The notes beneath the pieces are model-generated. The model saw only the letters and a list, made by a program, of their open reading frames with translations, was not told where the DNA came from and did no database searches. Shown here in pieces: positions 33,837 through 41,715 of a stretch of DNA of 64,000 nucleotides. The stretch comes from Candidatus Poribacteria bacterium (lineage in GTDB: Bacteria > Poribacteria > WGA-4E > WGA-3G): contig JAPPIG010000038.1 in NCBI GenBank assembly GCA_028820635.1, positions 1 to 64,000 on the forward strand. Direction: 5' to 3'. Numbering within the stretch: position 1 is the first letter of the stretch; the number at the start of each line of letters is the position of its first letter. The translations under genes and the position numbers were made by a program.

Positions 33837-34649
33837 TTAAAATGTAATCCAGTCTTGACCTATTGCCGGTGCTATAAAACGGACATATACATCGGAAAAA
33901 CCGACCCAACAGAGACTCATCCATGCCCAGAGCATGTGCCGATGATTTAAACAACTGACACAGTTATATGCCCCCCGGCGGATGGGTGCTTTGGAGAGCA
34001 AATCAATACCACCGCCGACTAAGTGTCGTAAAGAGTGGCATCCAAGCGTGTAACCCCCTAAAAGGACGACATTACCTGCCAAAATGATAGTGCCTATGCC
34101 AATACCGAAAGTCGTTCCACCATTCCCATCGTCGAACCAGAGGGCTTTCCATACATCGTAAGCGAGGATACCGAGAAAGATGAGCGCGATATAAAGGAAA
34201 TATCTATGGATATTCTGTATAATCAAGGGAAACGAGTGTTCGCCCCTATAATTATTGCGAGGCTCTGACACTGTGCAAGAGGGTGGGTCTGCCCAAAACG
34301 CTTTGTAATACGCGCCGCGATAGTAGTAGCAGGTAAAGCGAAATCCGAGTGGCATCCACATAATCAGGACTGCCGGAGTAATAAAACCTGGCACCCAAGA
34401 CGGCATCTTACCAAACCAACTGTGCTCAACGCTATGCGCGACACCTTCAGTCCCGAAAAGCACCGGTGAGTAGAGAGGGGACAGGTAGGGCCCGTGAATG
34501 AAATGATTCCCTTCAAAAACGCGAAAGAGTCCGTAAAGGACGAAGAGGCCCAACCCGACAAACACAACTAAAGGTTGTACCCACCATGTGTCTTTTCTTT
34601 GGGTTCGGAATGGTTTGTTATCAATTAATGTTAACTCTGGATGTGCCAT
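33837..34649 (-). CDS. sdhC: Succinate dehydrogenase cytochrome b-like membrane anchor
   Basis: 270 residues with about five to six membrane helices (near residues 25-45, 88-106, 145-165, 180-205 and 240-262). Several histidines in or near helices (IQNIHRYFLYIA, GCHSLRHLVGGG, LNHRHMLWAW) are haem-ligand candidates. It is a single fused-type anchor and differs from the short SdhC/SdhD pair of proteobacteria. Assignment rests mainly on its place directly before sdhA and sdhB and on its topology. It should anchor the complex and pass electrons to the quinone pool. ATG start; a promoter lies at 34676-34704. Confidence 0.75.
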   Translation of the reverse strand: MAHPELTLIDNKPFRTQRKDTWWVQPLVVFVGLGLFVLYGLFRVFEGNHFIHGPYLSPLYSPVLFGTEGVAHSVEHSWFGKMPSWVPGFITPAVLIMWMPLGFRFTCYYYRGAYYKAFWADPPSCTVSEPRNNYRGEHSFPLIIQNIHRYFLYIALIFLGILAYDVWKALWFDDGNGGTTFGIGIGTIILAGNVVLLGGYTLGCHSLRHLVGGGIDLLSKAPIRRGAYNCVSCLNHRHMLWAWMSLCWVGFSDVYVRFIAPAIGQDWITF

Positions 34650-34675
34650 TTACAATTATTTCCTTTATGTTGTAT

Positions 34676-34704
34676 AGGATACAATAATTTAAGAATAAAT
34701 GCAA
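34676..34704 (-). promoter_or_regulatory. Likely promoter of the sdh operon
   Basis: On the minus strand TTGCAT (34699-34704) and TATCCT (34676-34681) with a 17 bp spacer, 27 bases before the sdhC start codon. Moderate match to consensus. Confidence 0.45.
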
Positions 34705-34755
34705 GTTGTTTATACACCATCAAACAAATCAATTTAACAATATTTACATGCTTGT

Positions 34756-36948
34756 CTATTTTAGGCGTATTGCCTCACGCACGAGAGCGATTAGTTCGTC
34801 TTGCTGCGGTGTACGTTGATGCGGGAAAGGGAAAGTGCCTTCAAGCGTTTTCTTTACAGCGTCCAAACTGCCCTGTTGTGCCCAGTAGCTGCCGCGCAGG
34901 ATTTCTGCGAATTCCGCAACAGACGCAGCAAGTTGATATGAAGTAGAGGCTTCTTCAAATGTCCTTTTAAGTTCATTCGCAAAGATTTCTCGACTGACTT
35001 CCGTAACATTAGTAGTGTCTGGATCTTCATGTCGGATAAAGACAGTCGCGAGTTTGCCAACAACGCCTTCACTCTGGAGTTTTATCTCATAGAGTGCGGT
35101 GACACTGTGCCCTGAACCAATTTCTCCTGCGTCAACATCGTCATCCCGGAAATCCTCATGGTCAAGTCGACGGTTCTCATAGCCGAGGAGACGAAAACGA
35201 CTTACTGTCTCAGGATTAAATTCAACCTGAACTTTGGCGTCTTTGGCGATGACTTGCAGCGTGCCAGTCAAATTCTCTACAAAGATACGTCTTGCCTCAT
35301 CAAGTGTATCCACATAAGCGTAACTTCCGTTGCCCTGGTTTGCCAATTGTTCCATGAGAGTGTCGTTGTAATTGCCCATACCGAATCCGACTGTGGTTAA
35401 ATAAATGCCATGCTCAACATACTTTTCGATTTCAGTAAGAATCCCTTCTGCCCCCGTTATTCCGACGTTTGCAACACCATCCGAACATAGAATTACACGG
35501 TTAATGTGATCCGGACCGAAATTTTGAAGAGCGAGTTGATATCCAAGCCTCAGCCCTGCCTCCGCATTCGTTACGCCTTCAGGTCTAAGCGAATTGATTG
35601 CCGCTAAGATATGCTCACGATTCACATTTCGCGTATGCGGTAGTAAGACCCGAGCAGTGGTCCCATAAATAACAATGCCTATCTCGTCACCATCACGGAG
35701 TTGGTCAACAAGAAGCCTCAAAGCCTTTTTCACCAATTCCAGTCGGGTTTCTAAAGACATTGAACCAGAAACATCAATCACAAACGTTAATTTAGCGTCT
35801 TTTCGGTCTGTGTCCGGTATAATATGCCCTTGAATGCCGATTCGCAGCAATTGCAGCCGTTTTCCCTCCCCAAATTTGGAAGGTGCAGCTTCAAGATGGA
35901 TTGCGAACGTTTCATCAGTTGGCGGTGTATAATCGTAATCAAACGCGTTCACAAATTCCTCTACACGCACTGCTTCTGGAGGCGGCAAAAATCCGTCTCG
36001 GAGATAACGACGCGTAACAGCATAGGACGCGGTATCCACATCCATACCAAACGTCGAAAAAGGATCATCCTCTGTATCAATAAACGGATTCGTCCCATGT
36101 GCTTGAAAGAAAACATCGTGATAAGGAGCACTGTTGGGAGGATTTAAGTTAATGGTACCTGGAGCTGCTATTTTGGGTGTGGTAGGAGGAGGCGTTATAC
36201 CCGTTGCAGGTAAAGATTCAGCTGCTACTTCAGCGTCAGCAACAACATCAAATTCATCGGCTGGAGGCACGACAGATTTAGCACTCGGAATTATCTCGCC
36301 GAAGTATTGTGCGACGTGCACAAGGTCTAAAATATTGACGGTTCCGTCTCCATTGACATCAGCACGTGGATTGTCTATCGGGGATATGCCGAAGTTTTTT
36401 GCCACCTGTGTCAGATCAAGGATATTTACTGTTCCGTCTTGATTGACATCCGCTGCGAGTAAAGGTGCTGGCGCAACTATGCCATCTACAGTCATTACTG
36501 GCAGCGACATCGCGGCACTATCAAAAAGTGTGACATTTATTAAATTAATAGCAGAAGACTTTACTGCCACAACCTCGAACTTCACCGTCGCAAGCGTGCC
36601 GTTTTCCATTGTGGCAACACCTGTCGCGGAAGTCGCAGCGACAGTAACACTATTCACGGAGGTTATTGCTGAGGAGGCATACGCTCCCGTCGGAAGATAA
36701 TCCGCATTTGTGCTATCAATATAATTGAGCGCAGTTGAATCAAACCCAACAGTCAGTTTATAACCGGCAACGTTTTTGCCGCCTAATATCTGAATGTTGA
36801 GTTGTAGCTGTTCTCCGACTGCTGGCGATGGGATTCGCTCAGGGGTTACAGAGACAATCGCTTCGCCATAACTGATGGTTGTAAACCCCAGTCCAATGAG
36901 AGCAACGAAACTGAAAAAAAGAAGGTTTTTCTTGAATAGATTATTCAT
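34756..36948 (-). CDS. Secreted cohesin-dockerin-VWA protein (YfbK-like)
   Basis: 730 residues in an unusual order. The signal peptide is 1-29. A cohesin-like domain spans about 31-158. A type I dockerin with two calcium loops (DVNQDGTVNILDL and DVNGDGTVNILDL, residues 168-218) is followed by a Pro/Ala linker. Then come a YfbK-type N-terminal region (DPFSTFGMDVDTASYAVTRR, about 296), a von Willebrand A domain with the MIDAS motif DVSGS (392-396), and a C-terminal domain as in YfbK-like proteins (about 570-725). Cohesin and dockerin usually bind each other between proteins, so both in one chain suggests self-assembly or surface chaining. The secreted LRR protein at 54.9 kb also carries a dockerin and could dock here. 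ATG start. Function unknown. Confidence 0.85.
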   Translation of the reverse strand: MNNLFKKNLLFFSFVALIGLGFTTISYGEAIVSVTPERIPSPAVGEQLQLNIQILGGKNVAGYKLTVGFDSTALNYIDSTNADYLPTGAYASSAITSVNSVTVAATSATGVATMENGTLATVKFEVVAVKSSAINLINVTLFDSAAMSLPVMTVDGIVAPAPLLAADVNQDGTVNILDLTQVAKNFGISPIDNPRADVNGDGTVNILDLVHVAQYFGEIIPSAKSVVPPADEFDVVADAEVAAESLPATGITPPPTTPKIAAPGTINLNPPNSAPYHDVFFQAHGTNPFIDTEDDPFSTFGMDVDTASYAVTRRYLRDGFLPPPEAVRVEEFVNAFDYDYTPPTDETFAIHLEAAPSKFGEGKRLQLLRIGIQGHIIPDTDRKDAKLTFVIDVSGSMSLETRLELVKKALRLLVDQLRDGDEIGIVIYGTTARVLLPHTRNVNREHILAAINSLRPEGVTNAEAGLRLGYQLALQNFGPDHINRVILCSDGVANVGITGAEGILTEIEKYVEHGIYLTTVGFGMGNYNDTLMEQLANQGNGSYAYVDTLDEARRIFVENLTGTLQVIAKDAKVQVEFNPETVSRFRLLGYENRRLDHEDFRDDDVDAGEIGSGHSVTALYEIKLQSEGVVGKLATVFIRHEDPDTTNVTEVSREIFANELKRTFEEASTSYQLAASVAEFAEILRGSYWAQQGSLDAVKKTLEGTFPFPHQRTPQQDELIALVREAIRLK

Positions 36949-37022
36949 ATTTTTCCTGTGAGTGATTTATAAATCGGATTTGTAATATTAACACCTTCAC
37001 GTGAAGGCAAGATACAGATTTT

Positions 37023-37763
37023 CTACAACGCTAACGTATGCGTCAACGGTTCCCAACCGAGCAATCGTTTTGCTTTTGAGAGATTAATCTCATTCTGTTC
37101 ATAGTCCCCAGCAATGAAAACGGCATCAAATCCTTCATGCTCAACAGAAATTGCAGCGAGGTATGCCCGCGCCAAATCTTCCTCATCTGTCCACCAGATA
37201 TGCACTGATGAGTCTTTTGGTTGGTTGCGGCGTTCTAACCACTGTTCTCGTGTAGATGGACCTGTAATTCGTAGGGCAATCAGAGACATATCATGTTCTC
37301 GCGCGAAGTATTCACAAACCTGTTCACCAAAACTTTTAGTCAAACCGTAAACACCCGGATTATCTCGTGGGACGATATCCTCATAAGGATAACTATTTCG
37401 GGTGCGTTCATGCACGGTAAAAGTGCTGGTGTAAACACCGTGACGAATTCCCGCCTCCTTTGCAGCGTGCAGCAAGATATGTAGCCCCTTGGCGTTTACA
37501 TCGTAGTTTGCTATGATGTCTGGAAAATCTGCAACAGATGAACGATCACTTGTAGGACGCAACATCACCATGTAGACAAATGTATCCATCCCTTTCAACG
37601 CTTCCTGTACGATGTCCACATCGGTAACAGACCCTTGAATATATTCTACGGATTCGTCTTTTGGTGGGTTAAGGTCAAGCACACGAAAATTGTGACGCTC
37701 TTTCATGTAAGGAAGCGTCATGGTTCCAACGTGCCCGGAACCGCCTACAAGTAGAACGTTCAT
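37023..37763 (-). CDS. NAD(P)-dependent epimerase/dehydratase (extended SDR)
   Basis: 246 residues. The Rossmann signature VLLVGGSGHVGTMTLPYM binds the cofactor. A catalytic Tyr-Lys pair is visible as GVYGLTKSFGEQ (YxxxK), after a Thr/Ser-rich YTSTFTVHER. The acidic residue after strand 2 (VLDLNPP) suggests NAD. The protein is shorter than most nucleotide-sugar epimerases, with a small C-terminal substrate domain. It lies between the WD40 gene and the VWA gene on the same strand; neither neighbour reveals the substrate. ATG with GGAGAT upstream. Confidence 0.85.
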   Translation of the reverse strand: MNVLLVGGSGHVGTMTLPYMKERHNFRVLDLNPPKDESVEYIQGSVTDVDIVQEALKGMDTFVYMVMLRPTSDRSSVADFPDIIANYDVNAKGLHILLHAAKEAGIRHGVYTSTFTVHERTRNSYPYEDIVPRDNPGVYGLTKSFGEQVCEYFAREHDMSLIALRITGPSTREQWLERRNQPKDSSVHIWWTDEEDLARAYLAAISVEHEGFDAVFIAGDYEQNEINLSKAKRLLGWEPLTHTLAL

Positions 37764-37849
37764 CTTTATCTCCTGTTTTGTCAGTGTCGAGCAACTTACC
37801 TGAATCTAAATTATGCTGCCAACGTTAATATTAGCGGCAATAAGGCTGT

Positions 37850-39799
37850 TTATGGTAGTGAGGAGAAGTCCCAGAGCAGTATCGTGCCATCCGATCCTCC
37901 GCTTGCGATCGTCGTTCCATCCGGACTAAACGTCACACTTGAGATACCACCTGTATGTCCTGTAAAGGTTCTAATGTTTTCACCTGTATGGGTGTTCCAT
38001 AAGCGGATTTCCTCACCTATATGGGCATAATTAGACGCACCACTAACAACAGTGTTTCCATCTGGACTGAACGCCACACTATTGACTACTCCATTATGTC
38101 CTGTGAGGGTGTGACGGAGTTGACGAGTAACGTTGTCCCATAAGTGTATTACATCACCCACACTTGAACCTTCCTCACCAGTCCAACTCCCATTGGCACT
38201 GGCAATAGTATGACCATCCGGACTGAACGCTACACTATTGACCCAATCCGTAGTCCACTTGGAGGAAGGCGGTTCCCCGAGTGTATATAAATGTTCACCT
38301 GTGTGTCCATTCCACACCCTGATAGTTTCGTCTTGACTCCCACTTGCGAGTGTTTTTCCATCCGGACTGAACACGACACTCGTGATCGAGTTTTGAACAG
38401 AAGTCATGTGTCCTATGAGTGTTTTTAAGGATGCACCAGTAGCAGTATTCCACAAGCGTATGGTGTCGTCCGAACTCCCACTTGCGAGTGTTTTTCCATC
38501 CGGACTGAATGCTACACTATGGACTCTAAGCGAATGTCCAGTAAGTGTTTTGATTACTTTTCCAGTGACAGAGTCCCACAAGCGTATGGTGTTATCCCAA
38601 CTCCCACTGGCAATTGTCTTGCCATCTGGACTATAAACCACACTATCGACCCAATTCGAATGTCCTGTGAGAGTTTTGAGATGTTTGCCAGTGGGAGTAT
38701 CCCATACGCGTATGGTGTTATCCGCACTTGCACTGGCGAGTGCTTTACTATCCGGACTAAAACAAACGCTGTTGATACTTTGCGTATATCCAGTGAGTGT
38801 TTTAAGTGGTTCACCCGTGTGAGCATCCCACACACGGATACCATCCGAACTCCCAATTACGAATGTGTTTCCGTCTGGGCTGAAAACTACGCTGACTGCA
38901 GATACCACAAGTGTTTTTATGAGTTCACCCGTGTAAGCATCCCATAAACGGATGCCGTCTCCACCTGCACTTATGAGCGTATTTCTGTCCGGACTGAAAA
39001 TCACGCTGTTGATGTACTCCGTATGTCCTCTAAGTGTTTTTATGAGTTCACCCGTATGTGCGTCCCATAGACGGATGGTTTTGTCGCTACTCCCACTTGC
39101 CATAGTGTTTCCGTTCGGAGTGAAAACAACACTGTTCACACTTTTAAACTTCGTATGTCCAGTGAAAGTTTTGAGGAGCTCGCCAGTCTGAACATTCCAT
39201 AAAGAAATGCCGTTTTTGCCTCTATCATTCCCACTGACGAGCGTTTTCCCATCTGGACTAAAACATACGCTTAAAGTGTCATATATTTCTCCAAACTCTT
39301 TGAGGAATTCGCCGGTGTGGACATTCCATAAGTTTATTGCAGATTCAAGACCTTCCACACTACCCCCACTATTTGCGATTGTATTTCCATCTGGACTGAA
39401 CGTTACACTGTGTACCCTATGGAGATCTGTTGTTAGAGTTTGGCGGAGTGCCCTAGTGTCGGTATCCCATACATAGACTTTACCATCCTGACTACCACTA
39501 ACGATAGTGCTACCATCTGGACTGAACGCTACACTATTTGTATGACCGGCAGGTCCGGTAAGCAATGCTATTTCCTGATACGTCGTCATATCGTAGAACC
39601 AGATACCGATACTTGCCGCCACTGCTAAATACTTACCATTCGGTGAATACGCAATCTCCTTGATAATACCTTTCCCAAGACGTGCTATTGCTCCCTCAGG
39701 CAAACTCATGCGTGTTGTGTCCGCTGCGAATGAATTGAGTGGAAAGGACATTAGGATAATAATAAACACAAAGAATAATAAGATGATAGATTTCTTCAT
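37850..39799 (-). CDS. Secreted WD40 protein with about 14 repeats
   Basis: 649 residues. A signal peptide (hydrophobic core about 4-24) is followed by the motif MSLPEGAIARLGKG at residues 32-45, which is shared with the three cytoplasmic WD40 proteins upstream. About 14 WD40 repeats follow, enough for two seven-bladed propellers. Each has the pattern SVAFSPDGKTLASGSSD then TIRLWD, alternating with VIKTLTGH-type strands. The high repeat regularity suggests recent internal duplication. Such propellers act as protein-binding platforms, here in the periplasm or outside. It starts with ATG 32 bp after the PhyH gene and probably shares its transcript. No enzymatic domain is present. Confidence 0.85.
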   Translation of the reverse strand: MKKSIILLFFVFIIILMSFPLNSFAADTTRMSLPEGAIARLGKGIIKEIAYSPNGKYLAVAASIGIWFYDMTTYQEIALLTGPAGHTNSVAFSPDGSTIVSGSQDGKVYVWDTDTRALRQTLTTDLHRVHSVTFSPDGNTIANSGGSVEGLESAINLWNVHTGEFLKEFGEIYDTLSVCFSPDGKTLVSGNDRGKNGISLWNVQTGELLKTFTGHTKFKSVNSVVFTPNGNTMASGSSDKTIRLWDAHTGELIKTLRGHTEYINSVIFSPDRNTLISAGGDGIRLWDAYTGELIKTLVVSAVSVVFSPDGNTFVIGSSDGIRVWDAHTGEPLKTLTGYTQSINSVCFSPDSKALASASADNTIRVWDTPTGKHLKTLTGHSNWVDSVVYSPDGKTIASGSWDNTIRLWDSVTGKVIKTLTGHSLRVHSVAFSPDGKTLASGSSDDTIRLWNTATGASLKTLIGHMTSVQNSITSVVFSPDGKTLASGSQDETIRVWNGHTGEHLYTLGEPPSSKWTTDWVNSVAFSPDGHTIASANGSWTGEEGSSVGDVIHLWDNVTRQLRHTLTGHNGVVNSVAFSPDGNTVVSGASNYAHIGEEIRLWNTHTGENIRTFTGHTGGISSVTFSPDGTTIASGGSDGTILLWDFSSLP

Positions 39800-39831
39800 G
39801 TGATAGGTCTCAAATTTACATCAATTCAGTG

Positions 39832-40692
39832 TTATTCTTTATATGCATAAGCGCGGTGCTGTATCCGCAAATCAAAATTATCCTGCGGATCCCACGTCGG
39901 CATATCTGATGGCACTTCGTAAGCGAATTGCTCGATATCTGATTGATATGGATTGGTGCGGCGTTCATGAAGTGCACGTTGATACATTTTGCACCGTTGC
40001 GTCAGGAATTCCGTTTGCCACCATTTATAACGCGTGTTCCATCTCGGTGTCCGCTGGTCGAAATAGATTACTCTGCGGAGTGTATCGCTTGTGTTTATTT
40101 TACTGCCGTGCAAGACTTTGGTATGGTGAAGTAAAATATCACCCGGTTCTACCTCTGCAGGCACAGCATCTGGACGATCAAAATTCGCATCACCTTTTTC
40201 AATCTGTTCCTGTGCCTCATCAATTCCCCAGAGATGACTTTCGGGTATCACCCAAACACACCCGTTGTCAACAGTGGAATGATCTATGTATATGTCAACA
40301 TTGAAAATTGGGTGGTTTTCCCGGATGGTATTGCCATCCCGGTGCCATCTGACAGAGGAACCGTTTTTCGGTAATTTAAAGACGAGTGACTCCCAGCACG
40401 GAATAAAATCGGGACCGATAATCCGATGTAATAAATCACCTATAAATGGATGTCCAAGCAACCTTAGTGAAAAATCGTTCTGGTGAGAATGGAGATAGGT
40501 GAGATAGTAAGGAATCCCTTCGGGACCACGCATGCACCATTCATCTGCCGGTCCACCTGCCAAAATCTCATCAATCAGTCGTTGGCTTTCGCCTTGTATA
40601 ACAACAAGTTCGTCTGGTTGGATAACTTGTTTAAGAATGAGGTATCCGTTATCGTTGAAGAATTGAATTTCGTTATCAGTTATTTTTTCCAT
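39832..40692 (-). CDS. PhyH-family Fe(II)/2-oxoglutarate dioxygenase
   Basis: 286 residues. The metal site is His117-x-Asp119 in VRWHRDGN, with a distal His195 in KVLHGSKIN and an Arg in LRRVIYFDQR for 2-oxoglutarate. CVWVIPESHLWG is the usual loop. The N-terminus MEKITDNEIQFFNDNGYLIL matches the family, so 40692 is the start, with AGGA nine bases upstream; the frame is open 318 bases further but that part overlaps the kinase-like gene. Substrate unknown. It lies 31 bases after the kinase-like gene and 32 before the WD40 gene, so the three may be one transcript. Confidence 0.88.
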   Translation of the reverse strand: MEKITDNEIQFFNDNGYLILKQVIQPDELVVIQGESQRLIDEILAGGPADEWCMRGPEGIPYYLTYLHSHQNDFSLRLLGHPFIGDLLHRIIGPDFIPCWESLVFKLPKNGSSVRWHRDGNTIRENHPIFNVDIYIDHSTVDNGCVWVIPESHLWGIDEAQEQIEKGDANFDRPDAVPAEVEPGDILLHHTKVLHGSKINTSDTLRRVIYFDQRTPRWNTRYKWWQTEFLTQRCKMYQRALHERRTNPYQSDIEQFAYEVPSDMPTWDPQDNFDLRIQHRAYAYKE

Positions 40693-40723
40693 AAATATTG
40701 TTCCTATTTCTGCCTGAGCCGTG

Positions 40724-41554
40724 TCAAGCACTCGGAATATTGTCCGAAGCAATCGCGGTGTGCCACGCTGAAACAAATTCTTGGACAGATTGGTATCGCA
40801 ACTGCTTGTCTGCATTTGTTGCTTTTTTCGCTGTGTGCCACATGGCAGCGTTCCCTTTCCAGTCATCTCGTGAATCGCTGCTATTTGCGAGGAGCACAAA
40901 TGCTGTGCGTCCCAACATAAAGACATTTGTTCTTTCGTCAATTTGCGCACCTTTCTGAAATTCCTCTGGTGCCATAAAGCGACTTGAACCGTACAACCGT
41001 CCGCGGTCATTTATGAAAGGTTTCGGATGGTAGTGATCGAAATCGTACAGATGTATCTGCCTTTTCTCAAAGTTGTAAATAATGCATCCGTCGTAAAAGT
41101 CTTCAGCGATGAAGCCTCTTTTTTCGATAAGAATGTGGACATCATAGATGACGTTGAGTGCCGCAATTATCTCATCTGCTGGCAACGCACAGAACCTGTC
41201 ACGTGGATGGACTTCATTAGCACTTAATTCCTTCTCAGGACGCAGCCCGTCGCCATCTACCCAATCGTAAACGAGAGCAAATCCACCAGAAGTCGTGAAG
41301 GCGTTGTGCAATTGGGGAAGTGCCGCATGCTGGACAGCAGCATGAAAGCGAACAGCTTGCTTGAGCCACGTGATAGGTTGCGGCGTGTCGGCATATTTGA
41401 CGAACCAGTGTTGGTTGTCCACTACCGCACGGAATGATTGACATCCTGAGTCGTGTTCTGGAAATCGATATGTCATTTCACCAAGTTGCTTCAGATATGT
41501 TTCAATATTTGTATCAATTTCCATAACGTCAAGAAGTGGATGTTGGGTAGACAT
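40724..41554 (-). CDS. Eukaryotic-like protein kinase family protein, atypical catalytic loop
   Basis: 276 residues. FVKYAD (Lys53) corresponds to the ATP-binding lysine. The catalytic loop reads AEDFYDGC (Asp152 in the HRD position; Cys157 where Asn is usual). DFD (171-173) replaces DFG, and SSRFMAPEEF (APE at 195-197) is followed by DERTNVFMLGRTAF, the conserved Asp-x-Trp-Ser-Gly-like helix region. Similar small bacterial kinases with an EDFYDG loop exist, so it may be active with altered metal binding or be a regulator. No membrane segment. ATG with GAGG nine bases upstream; an in-frame TTG nine codons earlier is less likely. It lies just downstream of three WD40 genes and before a PhyH gene. 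Substrate unknown. Confidence 0.75.
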   Translation of the reverse strand: MSTQHPLLDVMEIDTNIETYLKQLGEMTYRFPEHDSGCQSFRAVVDNQHWFVKYADTPQPITWLKQAVRFHAAVQHAALPQLHNAFTTSGGFALVYDWVDGDGLRPEKELSANEVHPRDRFCALPADEIIAALNVIYDVHILIEKRGFIAEDFYDGCIIYNFEKRQIHLYDFDHYHPKPFINDRGRLYGSSRFMAPEEFQKGAQIDERTNVFMLGRTAFVLLANSSDSRDDWKGNAAMWHTAKKATNADKQLRYQSVQEFVSAWHTAIASDNIPSA

Positions 41555-41715
41555 TTTCTCTGTCCTCATCGGGCGCGACAAAACTGCTTCTTAACCGTTT
41601 TGCGTAGGTTTTATAGGATAGAAATATTAGTATACACCAAAACAATAAAAAAGGCACGTTTTGTTTATGGTTTGTTGGAGCGCATTTTATAGCAATAGAA
41701 ACCTTCTTAAATATG

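Noticed and set aside
40693-41010. N-terminal extension of the PhyH protein at 39.8 kb
   Set aside because: It overlaps the kinase-like gene in another frame and has no oxygenase resemblance; the family start lies at 40692 with a ribosome site.
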